This document shows, in pieces, positions 1-8,544 of a DNA stretch of 64,000 nucleotides. Each line of letters begins with the position of its first letter. The first letter of the stretch is position 1. The notes beneath the pieces were generated by a model. The model was not told where the DNA came from and did no database searches. It was given only the letters and a program-made list of their open reading frames with translations. The stretch is from Desulfomicrobium macestii (lineage in GTDB: Bacteria; Desulfobacterota; Desulfovibrionia; Desulfovibrionales; Desulfomicrobiaceae). The DNA lies in the NCBI RefSeq assembly GCF_014873765.1, contig NZ_JADBGG010000001.1, forward strand, positions 62,001-126,000, read 5' to 3'. A program made the position numbers and the translations under genes.

Positions 1-22
1 CGCGCGCGGAACGGGCCCTGGT

Positions 23-1384
23 TCATTTGTCCTCCGGGGGGGCGATGAGCGCGTCGCGCAGGGCCTCGTCCAGGGTGGGATGGGCGAAGATGTGTTCGTG
101 CGCGGTGTGGGCTGTCCAGCGGTCGCGGACCATGATTTCCGCCAGGGTGACCAGGTGGGATGCGCCATGGCCGACGGCGGTCACGCCATGCACGACGCCG
201 TCCACCCAGGCGACCTTGACCAGCCCCTGGGCCTGGCCGTGGGCCTGGGAAATCGGGTTGGCGCCGAGATTGGCGCGGGAAACGGTCACGGTCTTGCCCT
301 GAGCCGTCAGTTCGGCTGCGGTGTGCCCGGCGCGCATGACCTCGATCGATCCATAGATGCAGCCGGGGATCGGGCCGGGCGCGTAGGGCGCGGCCGTTTC
401 GCCCAGGGCGTGCAGGATAGCGTGGCGTCCCTGGTGCTCGGCGGCGTGGGCCAGCAGCGTGCGGCCGTTGACGTCTCCGATGGCGTAGATGTTTGGCGCG
501 GCCCGGAGGAAGTCATCCGTGATGATCCAGCCAGCGCCGGTCAGGGCGACGCCTGCGTTTTCAAGGCCAAGGCCGGGAGTGTTCGGTTTGCGTCCGACGG
601 CGACCAGCGCCTTTTCGACACGGATTTCAGCGCCGTCTTCCAGTCGCACCAGAACCGATTCGTCCTCGCTGGCCAGTCCGGCCACGCGCTTGCCCGTGAC
701 GATGTTCCATTTTTTGCGCTTGAGCATGCCGTGGAGGGTCTGGGCGATTTCCTCGTCTTCGGCGGGGGCGATGCGGGGCGCGGCTTCGATGACATGAATT
801 GTCGCCCCCAGGCGGTGCCAGAAATCGGCCATTTCAAGGCCGATGGCCCCGGCTCCGATGATCGCGAGGCTTTCGGGCGCTTCGTCGAGATCAAGAAGGT
901 CGGTGGAGTCGAGGATCCGTTTGTGATCCGGCTCAAGCCCTGCAAACCAGTTCGTGGAGGATCCGGTAGCGATGACCAGAGTCTCGAAAGTCAGGGTTTG
1001 TCCGGCCTCGTCGTCGATGCGCACCGTGTTTTTATCCAAAAGGGCAGCTTGACCCTGGACCAGGGCGATTCCATGTTTATCAAGACAGCAGGCCATGGCC
1101 TTGTGGGTGGCCGCGACAAATGCGTTCTTTCGTTTCTTGAGCGCGCCCATGTCCATCTGCACGGAGCCGCTGCACAGGCGCAAGCGCGACTGGGAGTGCA
1201 GCCCTTCCAGATGAGCGGTGGCTCCAAGGTAGAGCTTGGTGGGGATGCACCCCCAGTTGAGGCACGTCCCGCCGAGGTTTTGTTTCTCGATGAGAGCGAC
1301 CGTTTTTCCTCTTTGACTGGCGAGCAGAGCTGCGGCATAACCGCCCGGACCTGCTCCTATGACAATGATGTCAAAATGGCTCAT
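23..1384 (-). CDS. lpdA: Dihydrolipoyl dehydrogenase (E3, flavoprotein disulfide reductase)
   Basis: 453 aa, the usual length for E3. An FAD-binding GAGPGG lies at residues 10-15, the redox-active disulfide is in CLNWGCIP (C41, C46), a second dinucleotide-binding motif GAGAIGLE sits near residue 175, and the C-terminal active-site stretch AHPTLDEAL is present. It reoxidises dihydrolipoamide with NAD+ for 2-oxoacid dehydrogenase or glycine cleavage complexes, in the cytoplasm. The frame is open another 26 codons upstream, but homology begins at MSHFDIIV, preceded by GGGAAC, so I start there. No E1, E2 or gcv gene is visible on the plus side; the partner may lie beyond the left edge. Confidence 0.93.
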   Translation of the reverse strand: MSHFDIIVIGAGPGGYAAALLASQRGKTVALIEKQNLGGTCLNWGCIPTKLYLGATAHLEGLHSQSRLRLCSGSVQMDMGALKKRKNAFVAATHKAMACCLDKHGIALVQGQAALLDKNTVRIDDEAGQTLTFETLVIATGSSTNWFAGLEPDHKRILDSTDLLDLDEAPESLAIIGAGAIGLEMADFWHRLGATIHVIEAAPRIAPAEDEEIAQTLHGMLKRKKWNIVTGKRVAGLASEDESVLVRLEDGAEIRVEKALVAVGRKPNTPGLGLENAGVALTGAGWIITDDFLRAAPNIYAIGDVNGRTLLAHAAEHQGRHAILHALGETAAPYAPGPIPGCIYGSIEVMRAGHTAAELTAQGKTVTVSRANLGANPISQAHGQAQGLVKVAWVDGVVHGVTAVGHGASHLVTLAEIMVRDRWTAHTAHEHIFAHPTLDEALRDALIAPPEDK

Positions 1385-1485
1385 GTGGGTTCCCGTGTGG
1401 CTTAATTGATGGGCGTTCAAGCTGAAACGCGAAATCCTAATCGGAAGCAGGGCGGAACTCAACCCTTGGCGTAGCCTGTGCGCTC

Positions 1486-1522
1486 AGGCCAAATCGGAGC
1501 TGGACAGGTGTCCGGCCTTTTT
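1486..1522 (+). terminator. Terminator-like hairpin in a divergent intergenic region
   Basis: AGGCC (1486-1490) can pair with GGCCT (1514-1518), enclosing GGACA-gg-TGTCC, followed by TTTTT. It points rightward although no plus-strand gene lies upstream in the window, so it may be a leader attenuator for the membrane-protein gene at 1621 or the end of a short transcript. Confidence 0.4.
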
Positions 1523-1620
1523 GTTTGGCGGGGCGGCTTGGCGGGGATTCCAATACCAAAATACTCGGATTTACAAGTCGATTGCCTCTACGCCATGGCG
1601 CAGGGGGATATGGAGATACG

Positions 1621-2397
1621 ATGCAGGAGAATTTGAAGAGTCGGAGCGGGGGAAAACGAAAGGGAGTCGCCTCGCTTTTTGACGATTACGAGATCAAGGA
1701 CCTTTTTCGCAGATACATCCAGCTCTTGATAGTGGTCGAGGTGCTTATCTTTCTGGTCTGCTGGGTTTACCAGCTGGGCATTGACGAGGTCGCGGTGACA
1801 GGCAAGCCCGTGGATGTCCCTTTCCCCTGGAAGGCCTATTTCCTGGTCTCCTTTTCGGCCCCGGTTGCAGTGACGTTTCTGGTCGGCATAGTGGTCGTAG
1901 CCTTCAATTCTTTTCTTTACGGGCAGAAAAAAGGCCCTGTTTTCAAGGAAACTTCCACCGAAGGAGCCGCAAGCAAACTGGTCAAGGCGGCAAATTTCTG
2001 TTTTCAGCTCCCGTTTTTGCTGACGCTTCTGCTGCTCGGCGTATTCATGGGGATCGTCTACAATCTGGGGGCGATCATGGAATATCTTGGCCGGTTCGGC
2101 GAGGCCGCGGCCAAAGTCATTCTGATCGGGCTGGGCTGTGTTCTGGTGGCCGGGACCATATTCGGGATCGTGCGCATGGTTCTCAACTACAAATTGCGCA
2201 AAAAGAACATGGAGTACGATTACAAACGGGAGGTCATGGATCGGCTGGGCATCGCGATTCTTGACGAGCGCACCATGATCGACAGGCAGGGCCAGGTGGT
2301 CGGGCCCCGAAATATCGAGATATCCGCCACTGAACAGGATGTGTTGCCGCCCGCGACGACGGAACCCGCGGTGTCCGAAAAACCGGATTGTCGCTGA
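1621..2397 (+). CDS. Four-helix membrane protein of unknown function
   Basis: 258 aa. I start at MQENLKSR because GGAG sits seven bases upstream; the frame is open further upstream but that part looks non-coding. Four hydrophobic segments are visible (about residues 33-55, 72-98, 122-146 and 163-192 of this frame), then a charged soluble tail of about 65 residues ending in a Thr/Pro-rich stretch. The N-terminal 30 residues are basic, which predicts a cytoplasmic N terminus. I recognise no family. It stands alone, ends at an intrinsic terminator, and precedes the tmc operon by about 450 bases, so it is probably a separate unit. Confidence 0.75.
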   Translation: MQENLKSRSGGKRKGVASLFDDYEIKDLFRRYIQLLIVVEVLIFLVCWVYQLGIDEVAVTGKPVDVPFPWKAYFLVSFSAPVAVTFLVGIVVVAFNSFLYGQKKGPVFKETSTEGAASKLVKAANFCFQLPFLLTLLLLGVFMGIVYNLGAIMEYLGRFGEAAAKVILIGLGCVLVAGTIFGIVRMVLNYKLRKKNMEYDYKREVMDRLGIAILDERTMIDRQGQVVGPRNIEISATEQDVLPPATTEPAVSEKPDCR

Positions 2398-2442
2398 AAA
2401 GCCTTTGACCGCCGCCCAAGAGGAAGTATTTCCTTGCATAAC

Positions 2443-2467
2443 AACCCGGTATATCCGGGTTTTTTTT
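2443..2467 (+). terminator. Intrinsic terminator after the membrane-protein gene
   Basis: Perfect seven-base stem AACCCGG / CCGGGTT with loop tatat, followed by a run of T. It lies 45 bases after the stop codon at 2397. Confidence 0.85.
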
Positions 2468-2468
2468 G

Positions 2469-2843
2469 CGCCCAGAGGATTGGGTGCCGGATTGTTTGCG
2501 ATGGACGGCGAAATCGTTTCGGTCGCAATGATCATCTTTTGAGGATCGACTTGCGGAGGCGTAGAGCACGCCTGGATGTAAAGTAATGAATGTTTACCAA
2601 CTCTTGCAATATTGTGTATGAAAACAGTCCGAAATATTTTGTCGACTTATTGGGTCTGAAATCAAAATGATATTTACACAGTGTCATTTCTAGGCTAGCC
2701 GGTTTGCAAGAAAATTTAGCTAGTAAAGTGAGTCTTTGGCATGAGTTAGCAGGGTCAGAAATTTGGACTGCTCGCCTGAATTCATACCGGCATCATGTTC
2801 AAGATTGGCTTTTGGCGTAACCTAGTTGGTAAGGAGGGCGTGT
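2469..2843 (+). promoter_or_regulatory. Upstream region of the tmc operon
   Basis: No gene is visible. The stretch is more AT-rich than its surroundings and must contain the tmc promoter. TGGC at 2737 followed by GC at 2749-2750 resembles a sigma-54 element, but the GG-to-GC spacing is one base short, so I do not call one. A strong AAGGAGG at 2831-2837 serves tmcD. Confidence 0.5.
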
Positions 2844-4106
2844 ATGAGTGAGTATTCTGCCTGGGATTGGGGCATAGGCTCCAGAACCGTGGCCGACCTA
2901 TCCGAGTGTGATTGCGACGTTGAATGGCGCGAGGAAAATCAGGTCAGTCCCGATGGCGAAAAGGTGGCGGCCGTGGTCAAGACCGGTGAGATGGAATTCA
3001 GCGTCTGTGTCAACGGCACATGCTGGGAGCCCAGATATGAGCGCATCTGGTATTTGCGCTATTCTCCCGACGGGCGCCTGGCCGGATTGGCCTGCGACGG
3101 CGACTGGACCATGTGCGTGGACGGCGAGCCTTGGGAAGATACCTACAGTTTTCTGTTCAACACGCTTTTTTCGAAGGATGGCTCGGTCATCGCCTGTAGC
3201 GTAGCCGATTCCATGACCTACGGAATGGTGGTCGAAGGCGTGGTCTGGGAAACGCTCTTTCCAAACGCCAACAATTTCATTCTCAGCTCCGACGGCAAGC
3301 GCAGCGCTGCCGTGGTTCAGACCGTGCCTTTGGGGCAGGCCGAAGTGTTCAAGTTCAAGGAAGGCGCATACTCCGTCGCGGTAGACGGTACGCCTTGGGA
3401 CGTGAACTTCGTGAACGTCTGGACTCCACGATTCAATGCCGACAACTCCTCGGTCGCGGCCCAGATTCGACACACGCTCTTCGATTACACCATTGCCATT
3501 GACGGCAAGCCCTGGACTGAGAATTTCAACCAGGTCTGGGAGCCGCTCTTCCATCCGACCAAGAACTCGGTGGTCGCGCCGGTGCGTCTGTCCGGCAAGT
3601 GGGGCATGGCCCTGGACGGCAAGATCATCTGGCAGCCTACCTTCTTCCAGGTATGGCAGCAGCAGTTCAGTCCTTCCGGAGACAAGCTCGCCGCCATAGT
3701 CTGCCCCAACTACGGGCGCTGGACTCTGGCAGTGGACGGCAATCCCTGGAACACGACTTTTGGCGACATGGTCATGGACATGACCTTCAGCCCCGACGGC
3801 AAGCGTCTGGCCGCTCTTGGCAAGCAGGATGGCAAGTGGACCGTATTCTCTGACGACAGGGCTTGGAACAGCCATTACGACATGTGCTATGCTCCGGTCT
3901 TCTCTCCGGACAGCAAGCATGTTGCCGCAAGAGTGGAAAAGAACGGCCGTTTCACCATTGCGGTGGATGGCAAGGAATATGGCCAGGGTTTCGATCAATG
4001 CTTTGACCCGACGTTCAGTCCTGATGGAAGCCGAATTCTCATTCGCGCCATCGTGGACGGAAAGTACCAAAGAATTGTCGAGTCCGTAGCAAAAATCATC
4101 GGATAA
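2844..4106 (+). CDS. tmcD: TmcD, tryptophan-rich beta-propeller-like subunit of the Tmc complex
   Basis: 420 aa with no signal peptide or membrane segment, so cytoplasmic. It is built from about eight imperfect repeats of roughly 45-50 residues. Each has a turn such as SPDGKRLAA followed by a core of the type VDGxPWxxxF (for example VDGEPW, VEGVVW, VDGTPW, IDGKPW, VDGNPW), giving a high Trp content. That matches the tryptophan-rich TmcD described for Desulfovibrio and suggests a WD40/PD40-like propeller. ATG at 2844 follows AAGGAGG by six bases; the upstream in-frame TTG has no such site. It is the first gene of tmcDCBA. Its exact role is unknown; a scaffold on the cytoplasmic face is my inference. 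Confidence 0.85.
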   Translation: MSEYSAWDWGIGSRTVADLSECDCDVEWREENQVSPDGEKVAAVVKTGEMEFSVCVNGTCWEPRYERIWYLRYSPDGRLAGLACDGDWTMCVDGEPWEDTYSFLFNTLFSKDGSVIACSVADSMTYGMVVEGVVWETLFPNANNFILSSDGKRSAAVVQTVPLGQAEVFKFKEGAYSVAVDGTPWDVNFVNVWTPRFNADNSSVAAQIRHTLFDYTIAIDGKPWTENFNQVWEPLFHPTKNSVVAPVRLSGKWGMALDGKIIWQPTFFQVWQQQFSPSGDKLAAIVCPNYGRWTLAVDGNPWNTTFGDMVMDMTFSPDGKRLAALGKQDGKWTVFSDDRAWNSHYDMCYAPVFSPDSKHVAARVEKNGRFTIAVDGKEYGQGFDQCFDPTFSPDGSRILIRAIVDGKYQRIVESVAKIIG

Positions 4107-4117
4107 GGAGGCTAGAC

Positions 4118-4777
4118 ATGCAGGATGTCTATTTATTGGTATCTGGCCCCCTGGCTTGGGCTGCCTGGACTATTTTTGTTCTTGGATCAATATACAAAAT
4201 ATGGTCGACACTGAATACCGCTAAAAAGAAAGATCAGGTTTTGCTTAATTATGTTTCATTCAAATATGGAATGAGATCCATCATCAACTGGTCGATTCCG
4301 TTCAATACGGTCAACATGAGGTTGAACCCCATTTTTACCGGTGTCGCGTTTTTCTTCCACATCGCTTTTTTTGTGCTGCTCATTTTTGTTTCCGCACATC
4401 AAATCATGATCGAGGAAGGATTCGGTATCGGCTGGTTCACCATTCCTGATTTCGTGGCCGACATTATGGCCTTTGCGGTCATTGGCGCGTGCATCTTCTT
4501 TGCCGTGCGTCGGGTCATTCGTCCTGAAGTGAGCTATGTCACCGACTGGACGGATTTCGGCCTGCTCGCCCTTGTGGCGGCGCCCTTTGTGACGGGAGTT
4601 CTGGCCTACCATCAGCTTGGCGATTACATGCTCATGGTCGTGCTGCATATGGTCTCGGCAGAGCTTTTGCTCGTGGCCATTCCCTTCACGCGTCTCAGTC
4701 ATATGCTGCTGGCTCCCTTGACCAGGGCATATATCGGGTCTGAATTCGGCATGGTGCGCCACGTCAAGGATTGGTAA
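4118..4777 (+). CDS. tmcC: TmcC, membrane cytochrome b subunit (NarI-like)
   Basis: 219 aa with five hydrophobic helices (around residues 5-25, 75-95, 110-130, 145-165 and 175-195). Histidines in helices (for example in FFHIAFF and VVLHMVSAELL) are candidate ligands for two b haems. It belongs to the NarI/DsrM-like quinone-interacting cytochromes and is a clear paralogue of hmcE in this window (shared PEVxxxTD, YHxxxY and AxPFTxLSH patterns). It should anchor the complex in the membrane and link periplasmic TmcA with cytoplasmic TmcB. AAGGAGG precedes ATG, 11 bases after tmcD. Confidence 0.9.
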   Translation: MQDVYLLVSGPLAWAAWTIFVLGSIYKIWSTLNTAKKKDQVLLNYVSFKYGMRSIINWSIPFNTVNMRLNPIFTGVAFFFHIAFFVLLIFVSAHQIMIEEGFGIGWFTIPDFVADIMAFAVIGACIFFAVRRVIRPEVSYVTDWTDFGLLALVAAPFVTGVLAYHQLGDYMLMVVLHMVSAELLLVAIPFTRLSHMLLAPLTRAYIGSEFGMVRHVKDW

Positions 4778-4792
4778 AAAGAGGAGAACGCT

Positions 4793-6109
4793 ATGAAAGA
4801 ACGCGTCTGGATAAAAGACGAAGGTGTTGAACGGGGAGCGGAAAAGCTGACCCCGGAAAGGATCGAGAAGACGATCAATGCAGTTTTCGACAATGAGGCC
4901 GGTGCCCGTCTCAAGGCATACGTCGAGACCTGCGCCCACTGCGGCCTGTGTTCTGATGCCTGTCATTTCTTTTTGTCCCGGGATCGCGATCCGCGGTTTT
5001 CCCCTGTGGGCAAGGTCAAACAGACCATCTGGGAAATGCTTGACAAGAAAGGCAAGGTTTCGGCCGAGTTCATGAAACAGGCCATTCAGGTTGCGCAGAC
5101 GGAATGCAACATGTGCCGCAGGTGCGTTCAGTATTGTCCGTTTGGTATCGATATCGCGTACATGATGTCGTTGGTGCGCCGGATTGGTCACAAACTGGAG
5201 ATCACGCCCCTCTATATTCAGGATACGGCTCATTCACATGCCGCCACCATGAATCAGATGTGGGTCAAGGATGACGAATGGATAGACGCCCTGATCTGGC
5301 AGGAAGACGAGTTGCGCGAGGAGCTGCCCACTGCGCGCATTCCGCTGGAAAAGGAAGGCGCGGAGATCATGTATTCCGTGATCGGACCGGAACCCAAGTT
5401 TCGTACCCAGCTCATTTACCAGGCCGCAGCCATCATGAATGAAGCCGGCTGCGACTGGACCATGCCGGCGACTCCCGGCTGGGACAACTCCGACATGGCC
5501 ATGTACACCGGCGACTCGGAAATGATGGGCCGCCTCAAGAGAATGCATTTCGACACCGCGGCCAGACTGCGCGTGAAGAAAATCGTCATGGGTGAATGCG
5601 GCCACGCCTTCCGCTCCGTGTACGATACCGGCAACCGCGTGCTGGGCTGGCAGATGCCGCCCATACAGGTTGTTCACGCTCTTGAATTTTACTGGGACCT
5701 CTTGAACGAAGGCAAAATCAAGGTCGCCAAGAAATTCGAGGAGCCGGTCACCTTTCATGACCCCTGCAACGTGGTGCGCGGGCGCGGGTTGCACGAAAAG
5801 GCGCGGGAAGTGGTGCGGGCTTTCTGTCCCAATTTCATCGAAATGACCCCCAACAAAGAGCACAACTATTGCTGCGCCGCAGGCGGCGGAGTCATCAACT
5901 GCGGCCCGCCGTTCAAAAACGCTCGCGTGGAGAGCAACAGGGTCAAGGCTGAGCAGTTGCAGGCCACCGGAGTCAAGGTCTGCATAGCTCCATGCCATAA
6001 CTGTCATGGTGGTCTTGAAGATATTATCCACAAGTACAAACTTGGCATCGAGCTCAAGTTCCTTGGGGAAATTATCTATGATTGCATGGAAAAACCAAAT
6101 GCTGTCTAG
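4793..6109 (+). CDS. tmcB: TmcB, HdrD-like iron-sulfur subunit
   Basis: 438 aa and soluble, predicted at the cytoplasmic face. Two [4Fe-4S] motifs lie in the first third (CAHCGLCSDAC and CNMCRRCVQYCPFG). Two HdrD-type CCG regions follow: a weak one around GECGHAFRS and a complete one with DPCN, NYCCAAGGG and APCHNC. This architecture matches HdrD and HmcF, whose CCG domain can hold a catalytic [4Fe-4S] site for disulfide chemistry. GAGGAG lies upstream of ATG, and the gap from tmcC is 15 bases. The electron partner in the cytoplasm (DsrC-type trisulfide or another) cannot be read from sequence. Confidence 0.92.
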   Translation: MKERVWIKDEGVERGAEKLTPERIEKTINAVFDNEAGARLKAYVETCAHCGLCSDACHFFLSRDRDPRFSPVGKVKQTIWEMLDKKGKVSAEFMKQAIQVAQTECNMCRRCVQYCPFGIDIAYMMSLVRRIGHKLEITPLYIQDTAHSHAATMNQMWVKDDEWIDALIWQEDELREELPTARIPLEKEGAEIMYSVIGPEPKFRTQLIYQAAAIMNEAGCDWTMPATPGWDNSDMAMYTGDSEMMGRLKRMHFDTAARLRVKKIVMGECGHAFRSVYDTGNRVLGWQMPPIQVVHALEFYWDLLNEGKIKVAKKFEEPVTFHDPCNVVRGRGLHEKAREVVRAFCPNFIEMTPNKEHNYCCAAGGGVINCGPPFKNARVESNRVKAEQLQATGVKVCIAPCHNCHGGLEDIIHKYKLGIELKFLGEIIYDCMEKPNAV

Positions 6110-6118
6110 GGGTGAGCA

Positions 6119-6508
6119 ATGAGACATATACTATACAGATACTTCATTTTCTGCTCTGTCGTGCTCTGCGTCACGTTTTGCAGTATTTCGGCTTTTTCCC
6201 AGGACGACACCTACTTGAAGGTTGATGCCTTTGAAAAATTGGAACGCCCGATCAGTGCGTTTGATCATGATGATCACAACGACAAGGCTGCCTTGGAAGA
6301 TTGCTCAGTTTGCCATCATGTCTACGAGGATGGAAAATTGGTCGAAGGCGAAAGCTCCGAGGATCAGGCTTGCGCCGACTGCCATACGCTCAAGGCGCAA
6401 GGCAGCCAGCCTGGGCTCATGATGGCTTATCACAGGCAGTGCAAGAGCTGTCACATCGAGTCCAAGAAAGGTCCCGTCGCTTGTGGCGAATGTCATGTAA
6501 AAAAATAA
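6119..6508 (+). CDS. tmcA: TmcA, type II tetrahaem cytochrome c3
   Basis: 129 aa with a Sec signal peptide (hydrophobic residues 8-24, cleavage likely near SAFS/QDD), so periplasmic. Four CxxCH motifs (CSVCH, CADCH, CKSCH, CGECH) all have the standard two-residue spacing, and additional histidines (FDHDDHND, AYHRQC) can serve as distal ligands. The mature N terminus is acidic, as known for TmcA, which receives electrons from type I cytochrome c3 and periplasmic hydrogenases. It is the last gene of the tmc set, nine bases after tmcB, and is followed by an intrinsic terminator. Confidence 0.92.
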   Translation: MRHILYRYFIFCSVVLCVTFCSISAFSQDDTYLKVDAFEKLERPISAFDHDDHNDKAALEDCSVCHHVYEDGKLVEGESSEDQACADCHTLKAQGSQPGLMMAYHRQCKSCHIESKKGPVACGECHVKK

Positions 6509-6532
6509 TCGGCTCCTGTTTCCCGACTTTGC

Positions 6533-6563
6533 AACCGGCTCTCGTTTGAGGGCCGGTTTTTTT
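6533..6563 (+). terminator. Intrinsic terminator of the tmc operon
   Basis: AACCGGC (6533-6539) pairs with GCCGGTT (6552-6558) across a 12-base loop, followed by a T run. It separates tmc from hmc transcription. Confidence 0.85.
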
Positions 6564-6965
6564 ATTAGTAAATTTCGTTTTGGGACCATCCCTCCGCACG
6601 GCATTGACGATTTTTTTCACTCTTTGTAGCTACAAAGTTCAGATAAGAAAATTCATAAATACGGTGAGTTGTTGTTGCTTTTGATTGCTAAGGAACGCCA
6701 CTTGGCAGTGGAAGTCAGCAATCTCAAGTGATTGTGAAAAAATGGATTAGCTATTGACGAGGTTGTCGTAATTCTATACCTCCTAGGTCGGAATAAATCA
6801 TACCCAAATGGTCTGCTTAGTCTCGAGACCTTTTTCGCGGACCTCATGCGTCAAATGCACCGGGTTTGATTTTTTCTTTTCAAGGAAGGTGCTGGGGGGC
6901 GCAGCCTCCGGGCTTGGGAGGTTTCCGGAATTTTCCGGAGCGGATTTCAACAAAGGAATTTTCAC
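6564..6965 (+). promoter_or_regulatory. hmc: Upstream region of the hmc operon
   Basis: About 400 bases without a gene. Two copies of the palindrome TCCGGA lie at 6924-6929 and 6934-6939, four bases apart, 27 bases before hmcA; a factor such as Rrf2 could bind there, but this is only a positional inference. I see no convincing sigma-54 element. Confidence 0.45.
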
Positions 6966-8510
6966 ATGGAGAAGGGAAGACCAATGCTGCGATGGGTTGG
7001 AATCCTGTGCGTAAGCATGGCTGTGGCTGGATTCGGTCTGAACGCTCTTGGGGGAAAACAGGCATCGATCGAAACGAAGACGATGGGCGCGGATCTGATT
7101 TCCATCGACACGCTCAAGAAATTCGGTGATCTCGATTATCCTGTGGTCCAGTTCGAGCACGACAAGCACACCAAGGCTGTGGAGGGCAAGTGCGAATCAT
7201 GCCACACTGTGACCGGCAATACGGTCACGGCCAAGTTCAAGCGTCAGGAAGATACGAATGCCGCGGAAATCAAGGCCATTTATCACGACAACTGTATCAA
7301 GTGTCACACGGATACGACCAAGGCCGGCAAGAAAAGCGGTCCCGGCAGCGAACAGTGCCGGACCTGTCACGCTGGGCCCACGGAGTCGTCACGGACTTTG
7401 ATCTCGTTTGATAAATCCCTTCATTACCGTCACTCGTCCTCGAAGATGGTTCTTCCTGCCCCGGGGCAGAAGGAGAACTGCTCCAAGTGCCACTCCCAGG
7501 ACAAGCCCGAAGAGCGCAATCTCGCCTTTGCCGAGAACAAGGATCAGGCACATGAAAAATGCATGTCCTGCCATATGGAAATCGGCAAGGCCAAGCAGCC
7601 TACCGGTCCCGTGGAGTGCGCCGGCTGTCACGACGCCGGTGTTCGCGCCGGATTCAAGAAGGTCGCGGATGTGCCAAGGCTTGAAGCCGGACAGACCGAT
7701 TATGCGCTGCTCATGGCCGCCACGGCCAAGGCCGGAACCGAGCCCAAACTGGTCAGTGCCGTAGCTTTCAATCACAAGCTGCACGAAGAAAAGAACGAGA
7801 ATTGCTCGGTCTGCCATCACAACGCTTCTTCCAAGGGCGTGATCCCCTGTTCGCAGTGCCACACTTCGCTGGGCAAGGAAGAGGGCGGATTCGTAACTAC
7901 CGAGCAGGCCATGCACCGCGTGACCGCCCAGGCCAGTTGCGTGGGATGTCATGCCAAGTCTCAGGCCAAACCTGAGTGCGCCGGATGCCATACGTTCATG
8001 GGCAGAACCGGTCAGGGCACCGATGCCAGTTGCGCCAAGTGTCATGTCGACATCACGCCCGGGGCCGAACTGGTCAATGACAAGAACGCCCGGAACAACA
8101 CCGCCGCGATGTTGATGAACACCCGCGTCAAGACCGATCCTGAAATCAAGGTCAACGAGATTCCCGAGATCGTCGAGATCGGCGTCCTGGCAAACGAGTA
8201 CGAGGTCAGCAAGTTCCCGCATCGCAAGATCGTGCAGAAGATCATGGATGGCATGAAGGACGACGCCATGGCTGCGTATTTCCACTCCAGTCCCAACGCT
8301 GTCTGTTCCGGCTGTCATCACAACAGCCCCGCTTCGGCCAATCCTCCCAAGTGCGTCAGTTGCCATGGCAAGGTCGCGAGTGCCCAGGGTGGAGCCAAGC
8401 CTGATCTGAAGACCGCCTATCACCAGCAATGCATTGGTTGTCATAGCGAAATGGGCATCCAGAAGCCGGCGGCCACTGCCTGCGCGGAATGTCATGCCGT
8501 AAAGCAATAA
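6966..8510 (+). CDS. hmcA: HmcA, high-molecular-weight multihaem cytochrome c
   Basis: 514 aa, secreted, with a hydrophobic signal segment at residues 9-28. I count 15 CxxCH motifs; the D. vulgaris protein I recall has 16. The missing one is in the segment after the fourth haem, where about 20 residues are absent between CSKCH and CMSCH. Many distal-ligand histidines are present (for example HDKH, HYRH, FNHKLH, AMHR, FPHRK, AYHQQC). ATG at 6966 is chosen because the start MEKGRPMLRW aligns with the known family start and AAGGA precedes it; ATG at 6984 is the alternative. It feeds electrons from cytochrome c3 into the Hmc membrane complex. Confidence 0.95.
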   Translation: MEKGRPMLRWVGILCVSMAVAGFGLNALGGKQASIETKTMGADLISIDTLKKFGDLDYPVVQFEHDKHTKAVEGKCESCHTVTGNTVTAKFKRQEDTNAAEIKAIYHDNCIKCHTDTTKAGKKSGPGSEQCRTCHAGPTESSRTLISFDKSLHYRHSSSKMVLPAPGQKENCSKCHSQDKPEERNLAFAENKDQAHEKCMSCHMEIGKAKQPTGPVECAGCHDAGVRAGFKKVADVPRLEAGQTDYALLMAATAKAGTEPKLVSAVAFNHKLHEEKNENCSVCHHNASSKGVIPCSQCHTSLGKEEGGFVTTEQAMHRVTAQASCVGCHAKSQAKPECAGCHTFMGRTGQGTDASCAKCHVDITPGAELVNDKNARNNTAAMLMNTRVKTDPEIKVNEIPEIVEIGVLANEYEVSKFPHRKIVQKIMDGMKDDAMAAYFHSSPNAVCSGCHHNSPASANPPKCVSCHGKVASAQGGAKPDLKTAYHQQCIGCHSEMGIQKPAATACAECHAVKQ

Positions 8511-8544
8511 CCTGCCCGGAAGGTCGCAATAACGAGGAGCTACT

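Noticed and set aside
80-1405. 441-codon plus-strand frame opposite lpdA
   Set aside because: Shadow of the well-supported dihydrolipoyl dehydrogenase gene.
2737-2752. Possible sigma-54 promoter (TGGC...GC) before tmcD
   Set aside because: The spacing between GG and GC is 11 rather than 12 bases, which this promoter class does not tolerate.
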